Shown here in pieces: positions 23,607-34,690 of a stretch of 64,000 nt of DNA. The translations under genes and the position numbers were made by a program. The notes under the pieces were generated by a model, which saw only the letters and a program-made list of their open reading frames with translations, did not search any database and was not told where the DNA came from. The stretch is taken from contig CABFPE010000121.1 of NCBI GenBank assembly GCA_900660155.1, positions 1,528,767 to 1,592,766 of the forward strand. Reading direction: 5' to 3'. The DNA is from Hofstenia miamia (Eukaryota; Xenacoelomorpha; Acoela; Hofsteniidae). How positions within the stretch are numbered: the first letter of the stretch is position 1; each line of letters opens with the position of its first letter.

Positions 23607-26600
23607 CTAAAGTACCCAACGGTAAAAGAAAATAATTTATAAAATAAATTAAGAAGAATTTCAAATTAAAACCTATTGACTAATATCATTCTTGGCGTCT
23701 TCATAGTGAACGAAATTATTTAAAGTAAAAAGATGAATGAATATATACGGCTACCACTCCCCCAAAAAGTTTAAATATTTGTGACCAAGATTTGTATCAG
23801 ACAGAGTAGAAAATAAGAATTTCAGGGCAAACAAACATGTTTCTAATTTAACTAAACATTTAAACAGGAAATAAATCAATTTCTTGTAACACTAAAATTT
23901 TTGGTAATCATTGAACTGTTCATCTTAAACATTCACAAAATTATGAATGCGCTCATTTAAATAAATCATATTAAATTTCGTTGATATCATGGAGTGAAAA
24001 ACGCAAACGAATCTTGAGAAAGCGTCGACTATAGATGTAGTAAAGACCAAACTTTTATATAAGTTAGTTTATACATTTTGTATTTTACAAATCAATGAAA
24101 ATTATAGGCAAACCTACAAATAACTGACAGTAAGACCTTCATAAACATAAAGAATTCAAAGGAATAGTCAGAAAGCTAACATTTAGAATGAAGATGTTCA
24201 TATATTATGATGGATTTCCAATGGTCCTACTAATGCATCTTTAATTAACATTTCTTAACACAGGATAATATGCAAGCCATGAGGCCTCAGTCTACGTTCG
24301 CCTCTGGTGTAAAGTAAATAAATTTTATTAATTGCTAAAGGCGTTAATGCAAAAACGGAATGCCACAAGTGCTTTTAAATTTGAAAAATGTTTTAGCAAA
24401 CTGTATGCATTAAATTAAAAGTGGTATATTTTCATTGCACTAGAATGCATATATAGTTGCTAGTAATTAAAAGGAAAATGCGCAAATGGGTGTCAAAATA
24501 TACAAAACATTTTTATTTCAAATTCGAGAGGATATAAATTAGTTGAAAGGCTAGAGATTTCTATATATTTTGTTAATCAACATTTTGTGCGAGGATGATA
24601 GCAAACGAAAAATAATAAGCTCAAAATCTTTTTTTTTGACCCCAAAAACTTTCTGGTTACGGCTTGACTCAATACACCTGAAATATTTTGGGAAAGAAAT
24701 GCGTTCGTTACATTCTTTGACTTAAGCGCTATAAAAAGCTATTTTTTGCGTAACCAGTACAATTATAAAAATTTGAATAAAGAAACAATTTTGGAGGAAA
24801 ACCCACAAGCTATGAATTCTTCATTGTAATAGTAATAGAAGGATCTTGATTATAAAAATCAAATCATCATTTTCAGTTGTTCTTAGATCAGATGTTAACA
24901 TTGGACTAGCAACTTGTCAGCCAAATTTACAAAAGTAAATAAAATTATGGGTAATAGAACTATATGAAAAATATACAAACCTGTAGGCATTTTACTTGCC
25001 AATTGATGATGTCAGTATCCGCAGTGAACATTCCAATACCATTCAGATCGGTGACAAATGCCAGACGCCTTTCACCTCTAGATTGAAGTGCTTCGTTGAA
25101 TTTATACGCGAAATAGCGATTCCAATTTTCCAAACTATCAGGTTCTTTCTTATTCCTCTTCAAATTTTTAGCGCGAAAATAAAAGACAGGGTTGCCCTTT
25201 CATAAAATATTTCATAATTACAGCCTCTCTCTAGAAATTGAATAAACCTCAATCTGAAATTTTGCAAATGAGAAATGATATACTTTTAGTAAAATTCTCG
25301 TAAATACTTTCAAAACGTTTCTTTCAGTTCGAAGATAAAATTATTCAATTAATTTGTTATTTCAAAGAACAATAAATGAATGAAAAAAGGCAATAGCGAG
25401 GAAAAACAAAAAAAGGATTGACATAGATATAAAATGTTTCAGAAAATACGGAGTACGGTTATATTTACCTCCAAGCATACGTCGGTGAACGTTGTTAATA
25501 GAGAATCCATGTTAGCGCTAATAATCACAAAAGAGCTAATTTAAAACAAGGAAGGAGTTAGAAATTTAAGTAATCATCAATTTGAGTTAATAAAACTCCA
25601 TCGTGTAATTAGAGCTGCGTCCGACTCTCAGAATTTAATGAAAAAAAGGAATTTTGAAATATTTTACAGTTTTGTCAGTGCCATGAAGGAAATAGGTTTT
25701 AGAATCTCTCATTTCTTGAGGAAAGCTTTCTTCTGTCAATTTGTTGATTCCATAGCCTTTTCTCCAAGTGAGATTTCTTTTGATATGTACCAGAGCATTA
25801 TCAAGATTTCGACGATTATGTGTGATATAAAAACGAATGAGCGAGTCATTATTACGTAATTGTTCAACATCTACCTCATCGTAAATAGTAAGATCAGCAT
25901 CATCCGTGAAGAACTGAACAATGGTTTCATAGAAAATTGTAATTTCATTTTTGAGACCTACAGGTTATACATTTCACAGGCCAATTCCATAGTACAGAGA
26001 ATGAACCACCATAACTGGTAGATATGAGATCAAATTTCAGTTTTATAGAGGCTTGGCAGTGAAATTTAATTAGCAAAGCAAACGCCCGGGGTTTGTACCG
26101 TCCCACTACTGCATTACACCGCAACGCAAGTAAGTAGAACGAATCACTACTTCAACTCAAAAGAATATATTTTTAAATTTAAATAGTTTATTCGTAAACA
26201 ACAGCCCAGAGTATGGTTTATGCATTGCAATAACATCTATCATTGCGTAGGCATACAGGAAACCCTAACAAAATTACGTCTGTGCAAATTAGGGTTGGGG
26301 GCAAGTAGTCTATGAGTTAGTACTATATAGTCTCTTCCCAATTCATTATTCATTACATATAATGATCCTGATTTGAGACTGATTATCATGTGGTAAGCAC
26401 TCATCTCAGGCCTAATACAAACTAATACAACCTTGTTTCACTTTTCACAACCACCTCATTGCAAAGGGTTCTATAGCAGACTATTCTGAAAACCCTTATA
26501 TTTGTTCAAATTTAACATTAGGGGTATCTTGAACGCAAATAGATATTCAACCATAATGAAAAGGTGTGCATATACTAAAATAAGTACTTAAAATAATGCA

Positions 26601-26671
26601 AAAAGGGAAACCATTGCTCGCAATTTGGCGATATCTTCATCGGAGACGGTGGTAATGTCAAGCGGAGCCAT
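23430..26671 (-). CDS. MOSPD2-like CRAL-TRIO (SEC14) domain gene, apparently without MSP domain
   Basis: Four minus-strand exons are placed: 26612-26671, 25668-25957, 24981-25196 and 23430-23606. The predicted product tracks the CRAL-TRIO part of vertebrate MOSPD2 almost throughout. YDEVDVEQLRNNDSLIRFYI and NLTWRKGYGINKLTEESFP match the N-lobe. YFLHGTDKT|GNPVFYFRAK, LAFVTDLNGIGMF, DYFPDST and MALSLKAAWKIIQLWL match the lipid-pocket lobe. The known protein tethers the ER to other organelles and handles lipids through this domain, then carries an MSP domain and a membrane anchor. Here a stop follows shortly after KFASSKDLSNFIEPSQVAPQ, so no MSP domain or anchor is present in this model. Exons 2-4 join in phase 0. 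Exon 1 ends in phase 0 but exon 2 needs one incoming base, so a small exon is missing or exon 1 is wrong. Strongly a CRAL-TRIO gene; orthology to MOSPD2 is likely. Confidence 0.82.
24981..25196 (-). CDS. CRAL-TRIO gene, exon 3
   Basis: Phase 0 at both ends (acceptor tatgaaag, donor GTTTGT after codon CAG). It encodes 72 residues, GNPVFYFRAKNLK through INWQVKCLQ, including RRLAFVTDLNGIG, the counterpart of the family's core beta strand (PVTVMFDLSETG in MOSPD2). Confidence 0.88.
25469..25517 (-). CDS. Candidate alternative first exon of the CRAL-TRIO gene
   Basis: Within the intron between exons 2 and 3 a segment with an ATG at 25510-25508 runs open to a GTAAAT donor, giving MDSLLTTFTDVCLE in phase 0. 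Spliced to exon 3 it would start a protein lacking the CRAL-TRIO N-lobe. It cannot be an internal exon after exon 2, because that frame meets a stop at once. An ATTAG precedes it and could be chance. Confidence 0.35.
25668..25957 (-). CDS. CRAL-TRIO gene, exon 2 (N-lobe)
   Basis: The acceptor is cctgtag and the donor is GTAAAA after codon ACT. It holds 96 codons after two bases of a split codon. LKNEITIFYETIVQFFTDD leads into YDEVDVEQLRNNDSLIRFYI, the CRAL-TRIO N-terminal lobe, and it ends YFLHGTDKT at the start of the lipid-binding lobe. Confidence 0.87.
26612..26671 (-). CDS. Candidate first exon of the CRAL-TRIO gene
   Basis: An ATG in good context (cgaaATGGCT) opens a 20-codon frame, MAPLDITTV...KLRAM, up to a weak GTTTCC donor. 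An upstream in-frame stop and the position fit a first exon. The phase does not fit exon 2, so at least one small exon lies between or this exon is misassigned. Confidence 0.45.
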
Positions 26672-26959
26672 TTCGGAAGTAGTGCTCAGTCAGAAACAAT
26701 TGTTGACAATGAGAAAACAATCACACAAACAACAAATTGAGTTGTCGGTGATAAAGTCCAATACCGTATGAGACGAGATGCATAATGTTTGAACTTTCTC
26801 ATTCACATACAGGCTTGATTACCGAACACTGAACAAGTGTTCAGACGGTTAAATAACGAATGAATACGAACCATTGAACGATATAGCAATAAAAACTCAC
26901 AAAATAGTTGACATTCAAATAATGTGTATTCAGATGATAATTTGTTTACAGTTTTTAAA

Positions 26960-26998
<39 letters not shown>

Positions 26999-27047
26999 TA
27001 TATATATATATATATATATGCATATATATATATATATATATATATAG
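26960..27047. repeat. (TA)n microsatellite with two GCAT interruptions
   Basis: Three TA runs are separated by two TATGCATA units, making the whole tract strongly self-complementary. It lies 5' of the CRAL-TRIO gene. Confidence 0.95.
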
Positions 27048-27655
27048 TCAGACAGACATATATAATACAAATTTCACAAACACGACAGATATGCAAAACG
27101 TTTATAGCAAAGTTGACGACTAATTATACACACCCACAACAAAATATTGACATAATCTATTTGTAATTAAAATAGCAAAAATACCTTACAAGGTATTTTC
27201 TCAAATTCATGCCAAAGTATGTGATCTATATAACTTAAAAACACTATAATAATACACGTGTGCACGCAACGGAAGTAGCAAAATAAGAACGGCTTCTTTA
27301 TATTGTAAAACTAACCAGGGCTTGGAAAACATTAATTGGCTTCCAATTAATTGCAATATAAGGGCCAATTAATTTATTGGACACAAAAGAAAAAATTAGG
27401 CAATTGATTGGATGAGTACAATTAATTGCAATTAATAAAAAAATTTATATTGGTGCTGCGCCATCTTCATTTATAACAAGTTTGAAGAAATGAATATTCA
27501 CACACTTACAGTGATTCACATCATACGCCACTATGCCGCTGTGGAACAAAATGGAATAAATGTATGTTTTGCTTCATAGGAATTAGCCGTGTGTTCGTGT
27601 TACTTCTTCTGTTGTCTTAAGTCAGTTGTTCATTACATCTTGTTTTAAGTTTGTG

Positions 27656-29318
27656 ATGGATAGGAACGGCAAAATTGCGCGCTTTTTTACTGAAATATCC
27701 ACTGGATCAGGAAAGTGGAAATATGTATGTGGGAAAGAACTAATTTAAAAGAAAAGTACCGGATGGACCAATCTTACTTGGCACATGAAAAAAACATCCT
27801 GGATGGGATTCCGATGCTGGGCAGATGTCTTTGGACTCAATGCGTACTTCGATATCAACAATTCCAAAATTCCAAAGCATATAAAGGACATTCACAATTG
27901 GATTGCGATTGAATGGCTTTGTGTTGGCATGAAACCTTTTTCATTTGTAGAAGACCCACTGACAAGAAAATTTACAAATTTGGGTTCGATTTCTAACAAA
28001 ACTGAAAAAGTACATGGAGCTTTTAACCAAAGAAGTGGAAACGAGAATTTCTGAAAAATTACCACCAAAATTTGATTTGTTAATTGATGGCTGGACTGCA
28101 GGTTCTACCCATTTTGTGACTTTATTCGCTTCTTACCCCGACGACAATTCAGATGGATATTCAACGGTCCTGTTAGCCTTTGCTCCATTACAGGTATGGT
28201 ATCTCTACTATCTCTCTATTTATTCACTTAATAACTCAAAATAGAAAAAAGTATTTAGGCAAAAAAATTATTGTACTATCACAAATTTTAATACATTGTT
28301 GTTTTCAATGACGCTGATTCAGAATACTTGTGTAAAGTAATGCTAATATAAAATTATTTTAGGAAGAAACCGAATTCACAGCCAAGGAGCATTACGATTT
28401 CATTAAATGGGTGTTGCAAAGTATTTAAAATAAAAACATTTCACAAGTTTAGGTATCCCATTCATTGGTTGCGCCTCGCATAGATTCCACTTAGCAGTGC
28501 CGGCTTTCCTACAAAAAACTTCAAATTTCTAGTGGAAAAAGTTCATGGTTTGATGCAGAAATTTAAAAATGCATTAAAAATTCGGGGGCCTTACGAAAAT
28601 AGACCCCATTTAGACCTATTACAAGAAATGCAACATGCCGGAGCAGTGTCGCAGCAATGATTGACCGCTACATAGAACTGAAACCGCATTTGACTCATTT
28701 TGAAAGCAACGCCGATATGATGGATTTCAAACCCTCAAGCCGAAAATAACAAATTTTGAAGACACTTAATTCAGTCACCAAAAAACTGCAAGATGGCGCT
28801 GTAGGCTTAGTTGAGATGAGTGTACTTTTTGATTATGTTATACAACTACACCCAGAGATGTAGTATTATCTTTCAAAAACTGCAGACATTATCTTGTGTG
28901 CCAACTATGAAAGTGGAGTGTGAAAAATTATACAGGGTCAAGAAGCTACTATGACTGGTTTAGAGATAGACGCTGTTAAATTGCTAAAAATGAAGATGAA
29001 CAGTTAGTTGCTGCCAGCAATGAAGATTTTGCGACCTCCGTTTTAAAGCGTCTCAAAAATGCAGTTTACTTAGATTCTCGATTTCTTTTATCGTCTACAA
29101 ACTTGGTGGAAAGAATTTTCAGCACGGCTGGCTTTGTATTCAATGACTACAGAAAGTCACTCCTTCCAATGCATTTAGAAATGCAGTTATTCTTGAAACT
29201 AAGCAAACCCATGTGGGATGAATTTACTGTGTCGGATGTCTTCAACACATCTTCTTCAGCGACTACATCTGCAGCAACTACTTCTGCGGCAGAAAATTTC
29301 CCACTTGTCAATTTATAG
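27656..29318 (+). pseudogene. hAT transposase, broken, with one spliceosomal intron
   Basis: The order of motifs is that of a hAT transposase. A BED-type finger comes first (YVCGKELI, GWTNLTWHMKKT), then IHNWIAIEWLCVGMKPFSFV, MELLTKEVETRISEKL, and LLIDGWTAG with the first catalytic Asp. GCASHR follows (CxxH motif), and the dimerisation block NLVERIFSTAGFVFNDYRKS carries the expected Glu. The second Asp block (DN..N) expected before GCASHR is absent, so part of the catalytic core is deleted, and several stops and shifts occur. A GT-AG intron (28194-28362) splits APLQ|EETEF. The related element at 50388-52430 has no intron there. Confidence 0.85.
28194..28362 (+). other. Intron inside the hAT transposase
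   Basis: The donor CAG|GTATGG and acceptor ttattttag|G are canonical, and removal keeps phase 0. Flanking protein AFAPLQ|EETEF aligns without a gap to ALSPLIEEEC of the other hAT, so the 169 bases are an intron and not an indel in coding sequence. Confidence 0.75.
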
Positions 29319-29527
29319 ATTTCTTTTATAGATTTGCGTATAACAGTTTTTTTCGGTTAGCTTTGTTTCTATACTGTAACTTTTAAATTTAATTGGTTCT
29401 AGGTTATATAATTGCAATTAATTGGGAAATTATTTGGGAAATTGATTGCTTTGCTTTCCAATTTGAATTAAGTGATTGGTAGGTCGCAATTAATTGCAAT
29501 TCAATTTTTCCAACCCCTGAAACTAAC

Positions 29528-30522
29528 TTTCGAGGTTAACTCCAACATAAAAACTTTTCAACCTACTAATTTCATTTCAACATTCAAATTTAACGCGTTT
29601 CATTAAACTACTTACCAGTTATTGCTTAGAATTTAAGAGATATTTAACCATAAAATAGCTTATTATTATTATTATTATTATTTGTTCAAAATAAAGCATA
29701 CGTAGCTTTTGAAAACTTTGCTAGAATAATGTTGATGAAGTTTGAAAAAATTTGGTTGTCTTTAAAGTTTTATTGTTTTAAAAACAGTGCTTCTCTTCTT
29801 CAGAATAGATAAATTTTCAGTTTGATATATGAAATATATATAAACATGTGAAATTGCATTAATCAATTTGTTAAATAAATTTTGTGGACAACCATTTTAC
29901 ATAAGATTATTAATAAGTTTGTTTAAGCTCTTTGTTAAATTTTCATAATTTGAACAGCATGAAAATATTATATCTGCTAGAAACTTAACGGTATCTTTCT
30001 TATGAACTTCATTACAGTATTAATTGAATGGTATATAAAGCAATCTAAATATATATATTGAAAAACCAATGAAAAAACAGCTGTAATTTTCAAAATGACA
30101 GATTAAAATGATAATGATGTAGATAAATTATAATATAAAAAGTTATTTACACCTCAACCCTCATCAACGACTTCCAAGAATCGATTGATAATTTAATTCT
30201 ATGATCAATAAATTATATTACCATTTAAATTTTATGCATTATAGTAGTTGAAATTAATTTTAAAAAAGATATATTGTGCATAACTGGTTTTCACAACAAA
30301 TGATAGAAAAAACACGTAATTGGTTGCAAATAAAGAGCAAAAAATATAACTTTCTGTATTAAATTAAAACTATACATAATTGGATAATACTATTTTTGAG
30401 ATGAATAAGGAAACAACGTTAATAGTGATTTAAATTTAAAATATTGAAAATAGTGTTTATATTGAATGCAAAACAAATATTCATGTGTCAATAATAGTTC
30501 ATAAATATTTATAAACACATAC
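29528..30522. other. AT-rich stretch without a recognisable gene
   Basis: It includes an (ATT)n tract at 29659-29681. Nothing else is seen. Confidence 0.6.
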
Positions 30523-30557
30523 CTGTCGCATAATTTCATTTAGATCAATAGCCATAT
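30523..30557 (-). CDS. Candidate small exon of an unidentified gene
   Basis: Thirty-five bases lie between a strong acceptor (ttcattttag) and a strong donor (GTATGT). One frame is open and reads two bases plus MAIDLNEIMRQ. It may be a first coding exon or an internal micro-exon. It lies upstream of the CRAL-TRIO gene in transcript direction but does not match it in phase. Splice signals alone support it. Confidence 0.3.
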
Positions 30558-30917
30558 CTAAAATGAATGAAAAATAAGTGAACATTTTAGACAAGTTTTT
30601 AATGATTAATAATACTAAACATGATCAAACAATTGGAAATGTCCAAAAATTAAGAAAATTCCATATTTAAGTATGATTTACGGTATTGAAATTGGCTAGC
30701 GTTGAGTTAGATTCCGATAGTGTCAAATATTCATTGAGTACAATTAATACAAGACAGTTTAATAGAATGAATATAGTAAACGGGTGAACTATATGTGCTC
30801 TAAATATATGATCATACACTATATATTTTATTTAAAAACAAAAAATAAAATTTAAAAAAACAGCATTTTGGAAAATAATTTAGCAAGATTTGAGGTAAAC
30901 TGAATCAAACAAGTTAA

Positions 30918-31158
30918 CACTTTGACTACGTACGCATTGGGGGTGATTTTGTTTTGACAAAATCTATCTTACATTTTTATGGATTTAGGCATATGATGTC
31001 TCAAATTAAAGACGTAGTCTAAATATAGTGTTTCGTCATCGCGATAGGACTCGCGATGCGGAGGGAATGGAATGTTAGGCCATCGCGACAGGCCTCGCGG
31101 CGCGTACGGTGGGAACGAATAGTTATCGCGATAGATATCGCGGTGCGTAGCCAAAGTG
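30918..31158. mobile_element. piggyBac-like MITE with three GC-rich palindromic units (241 bp)
   Basis: The left end CACTTTGACTACGTACGC and the inverted right end CACTTTGGCTACGCACCGC pair over about 19 bases. TTAA flanks both ends (30914-30917 and 31159-31162), the target duplication of piggyBac elements. The right half contains three successive units: ATCGCGATAGGACTCGCGAT, ATCGCGACAGGCCTCGCGGC and ATCGCGATAGATATCGCGGT. Each is a near-palindrome around TCGCG and each is followed by a related GCG word. This is far more GC- and CpG-rich than the surroundings. There is no coding capacity. piggyBac assignment is by TTAA alone. Confidence 0.65.
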
Positions 31159-31202
31159 TTAATAGAATCTTTCTTACAAACCAGCTGTCATCAAATTGGG
31201 AG

Positions 31203-31896
31203 CAGAGGTGCCGATTACGGTATGGCACCATACCATTATGCACAATATTATGAATACACTAGTTGTATGGTGGGAAAAAATTATTGCGGTTATGTATGGC
31301 AAATTTATAAATATGGCCACAATGGAAGTCCATAAATTTATTGTTACATGTACAAAATTTATCTCTATTTTCAAGAAAATTGTGAAATTTAGTGACACAT
31401 ATCTTACATTAAAAATAATTGAATGAATAATTATTTAGATAAATGTTGTTTTAAAAAATATTTTGATGAAATAACAACTTTTAAAAGTTTTCCAAACACT
31501 TAGTAAGCAGCTTCGGGAGATCGTTATTCTGGATTGTAAACAAATAGTTTCCCATTTTTTAAACTTTGAGATTAAAAGTGCATTTTAATGAAAAACAAAC
31601 AAAAAATTAGTTTATTTTTAGGTTTTTTCTGAATGCTTCTGCAACCTAGTGCCTTGTCATATCAGTACAAATTCAAATTTTAATTGCACCTTGCAATTTG
31701 GTATTAACTTTGATAATGTTGCAAATCACTTATTATTTTGCTATTGCTACGTGTATCGCATACATACATTTCACCATCATTAATCAAATTTTACATTATG
31801 GCCAAAATGTATTGATGAAATTCAAAATATGATCATTATGGTTTGTGGAAAAATATCGGCTTGCCATACATGGCCATACTATACACGGCAGCCCTG
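31203..31896. mobile_element. hAT-like MITE (694 bp)
   Basis: The left end CAGAGGTGCCGATTACGGTA and the inverted right end CAGGGCTGCCGTGTATAGTA pair imperfectly, and TATGGC words cluster near both ends. Flanking 8-mers ATTGGGAG and TTTGTGAG agree at six of eight positions, as a decayed hAT target duplication would. No transposase is present. It begins 44 bases after the piggyBac-like MITE. Confidence 0.55.
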
Positions 31897-34690
31897 TTTG
31901 TGAGTGTTACATACTATTCAATGTACACAAATAAGTATATTTAGACCAATGAGAATCGCAGTGACAGGAAATGCGCTTCGACCTTAAAGTAACTACAATT
32001 ATGACAAATATCTGTACAGAACATCATAATTGCGAGAAATGTAATAAACTGAATATATAGGATGGTGCTAAAAAATTTAAATCTGATATGTCACCTAGAA
32101 ATAAGTAGGAATTTACAGAACTTATATAAGTTTTGAGATAATAAACGAATTTTAAAACAATGTAAAATCTCTATAATTATTAATAATGGCTAAAATATGC
32201 ACTTAAATATTACCAAAAAGTATTTGATTAAAGATAATTAGACATGTTAATTTGAATAGAGCTCAGCTAATCAACACTTCATAAAGAATCCTATTCCAGG
32301 ACGTGAAAGAAATATATTCAGAAATGCGCTATAATTGCAAACTCAGCAAAGGAGTTAATCACGATTTTCCTCATCACATTTTTAAAGGCAAACTTAATTA
32401 ATCATGTTTTCCCTAGTCATTAAAATACAATCTCAATTTTAATAAATGAACAAGATGTAGTAATATTGTATCCGGCTTCTATACGTTTGGCGTAACATCG
32501 AAATTTATATATTTACTTTAGATAACTCATCTAAGTACGCAGATTGTCAATATCATTATGAAATTTTGTAATGATAATCTTTAAAAGCAAGAATACTGAC
32601 GCTCTTATTCACAATAATTCTAAGAATAGTGAATTTCTCACAATTTTACAACAAAAACTGACCACGGTATCTTTCATTACACTTAATTATTGCACAATAT
32701 ATTGAATTAATTTATGCATACACAGAACATATACATTAAATAATAAATAATTTCATTTAAGTACTTTTTCTACAATGGCAAATAATTATTACATATACAA
32801 GAAACAAATACGCTGTATATTAAAAATAATAATGCATATTTACATAGGTATATTAGTGCTACAGTTCAATTTGTGTTCTAAATTTTATTTTACGGGATTG
32901 AAAGTTGTCCTGCATTTAGAAATAAAGTATTGAATTACAATAAATATTTGACTAAACACAATATGACCATATTTAATGAAATGTTTTTGACGTTTTGCTG
33001 AAATTTCGATTAGTAATATTAGCATTTGTAGCATCATTTGCACTAATGGTTAAAGTTTTTTGATTGAATTTCAAATATTAAGGAGATTCAAGTAATTAAA
33101 AATTATTGCAGAGAATGTAGGCAATGAAGCAGTCCAGCAATAACTTCTCCAAGTTGGATCCCAAAACAATAGGTGGATCATTGAATCTATTTGCATTTTG
33201 GCATTGCCCTTGATATTAATGATGACAGATTGGATGCTACAACTGAGAAATTAACTTTTCATAGTGATTAATAATTGTTTAGTACTTGTATGTAAACCAA
33301 GGATGAACAGCAATGTAAGGATTCTGTTTAGTTTCTCACAATGTTTTTTAGTCCTTTTCTCAAGATCATCTACACCTTTTCCAAATGATCATTTCAATTT
33401 AGTAGGACTTTGTTTAACTCATTGATATCATAAAGGATAGATGTGGATGCATTTCTTCTGTTATAAGTGGTAATGATGTATTAGGAGCATAGATATTTTC
33501 ATTTTACATATTAAATCCAAACTAAATATATTGTGGCATAAAAATTTTATTTTATCTCAATTCTTTATTTTAGTGCAATTAAACTATTAATCTTACGATA
33601 TTGTTTCAATTGTTAATTTGACAAAATGACAAAATTGCTATATTTTTATTTTTAGTTTTAAATTTCTGCTAAATATTGACACTGTAAAATTTGTACCTGT
33701 CAAATATTTGTCAATATTTTTTCAATGTTAGGCTTTTGTTTATTATACCAATTTTATTTTATATAAATATGAGTGATTTGTATATTTATATCCTCCCCAG
33801 TTCATTCTCAGTAAATTCGTTTTTTACTTCTTATCTTGATTTTATATTATATTAAAAGTATGTGTTTCTAAATTCATTTGCACAGTTAAAGTGCACACAG
33901 ATGAAGAACAGCTTGGCTGGCATGTCACTTTAACTTAGGTTAGGTATATGGAACTTAAGCAATAATTATTACAAAATAATCCATTGAAAATCTAAAGTAA
34001 TAAATAATTAAAAAAGAGCAAACATGATTGAAGTGAGGCTAAATCTATTGTGCATTTGCTACAGGTCTCTCACATATTTATAACAATTCTAGAATTATTG
34101 CTTGTTCAGTATTTACAAAAGTTGCATTCAAGTTCCCTTGCAAAATTATAGAGCAATCACATGTTTATCTGAATTGAGGGGACAGATAATTATAAATTCG
34201 AATTACTGCACTCAAAGACTGTTAGCAAAAAATCAAGACGTCATAGTGACATAACAATCTAATTTAATGCAGCATTTAGCATTAATACAAATGACAATTG
34301 ACTAAAATAAGATATGGGCCTCAAGTAACTCTACAATATCAATTAAAAAAGTTAGCAAAAGTAAAATACTCTGTTATCTGATTTAATCTGCACCACTTCA
34401 GCAAGATACTATTTATGTCAGCAGCCATCTGGGGTGATGGGGTGAGGATCTAAACAGTTGCATTTAAGCATTAGGGAATGCTTAGCCAAACAGAGATATA
34501 TACATACATGTATGATAGTATATTGACAGTTTAGATTAACATTACTGCTGATAGAGTTGATGGTTTTCATGCATATATGAAGCAGGTAGAGCAGATGTTA
34601 AATCTGAGCTCAAGGGAACACTCCTATAGCAAGTATGATCTATTTTCACATATTTTGACAGACTGCCAGATTAATTTAGATGTGCATTTG
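31897..34690. other. AT-rich stretch without a recognisable gene
   Basis: No coding family is seen on either strand. From about 33.1 kb base use shifts gradually toward that of the element-rich region that follows, so part of this may be element sequence. I could not find a long terminal repeat. Confidence 0.45.

Larger units (their letters stand above)
27316..29519 (+). mobile_element. hAT transposon with intact ends, 2.2 kb
   Basis: The left end CAGGGCTTGGAAAACATTAA and the inverted right end CAGGGGTTGGAAAAATTGAA form good terminal repeats, followed by subterminal CAATTAATTGC-type repeats at both ends. A perfect 8-bp target duplication, AAACTAAC, flanks the element (27308-27315 and 29520-29527). 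Size, CAGGG-type ends and 8-bp duplication are diagnostic of hAT. The perfect duplication suggests that the insertion is not very old even though the transposase is broken. Confidence 0.93.

Noticed and set aside
26803-27166. Tyr/Ile-repeat open frames
   Set aside because: They are translations of the TA microsatellite.
29659-29681. (ATT)n run as a possible regulatory repeat
   Set aside because: A simple microsatellite with no context suggesting function.
30969-31426. Several overlapping 61-76 aa frames
   Set aside because: They arise from the GC-rich palindromes of the piggyBac-like MITE and the adjoining hAT-like MITE.
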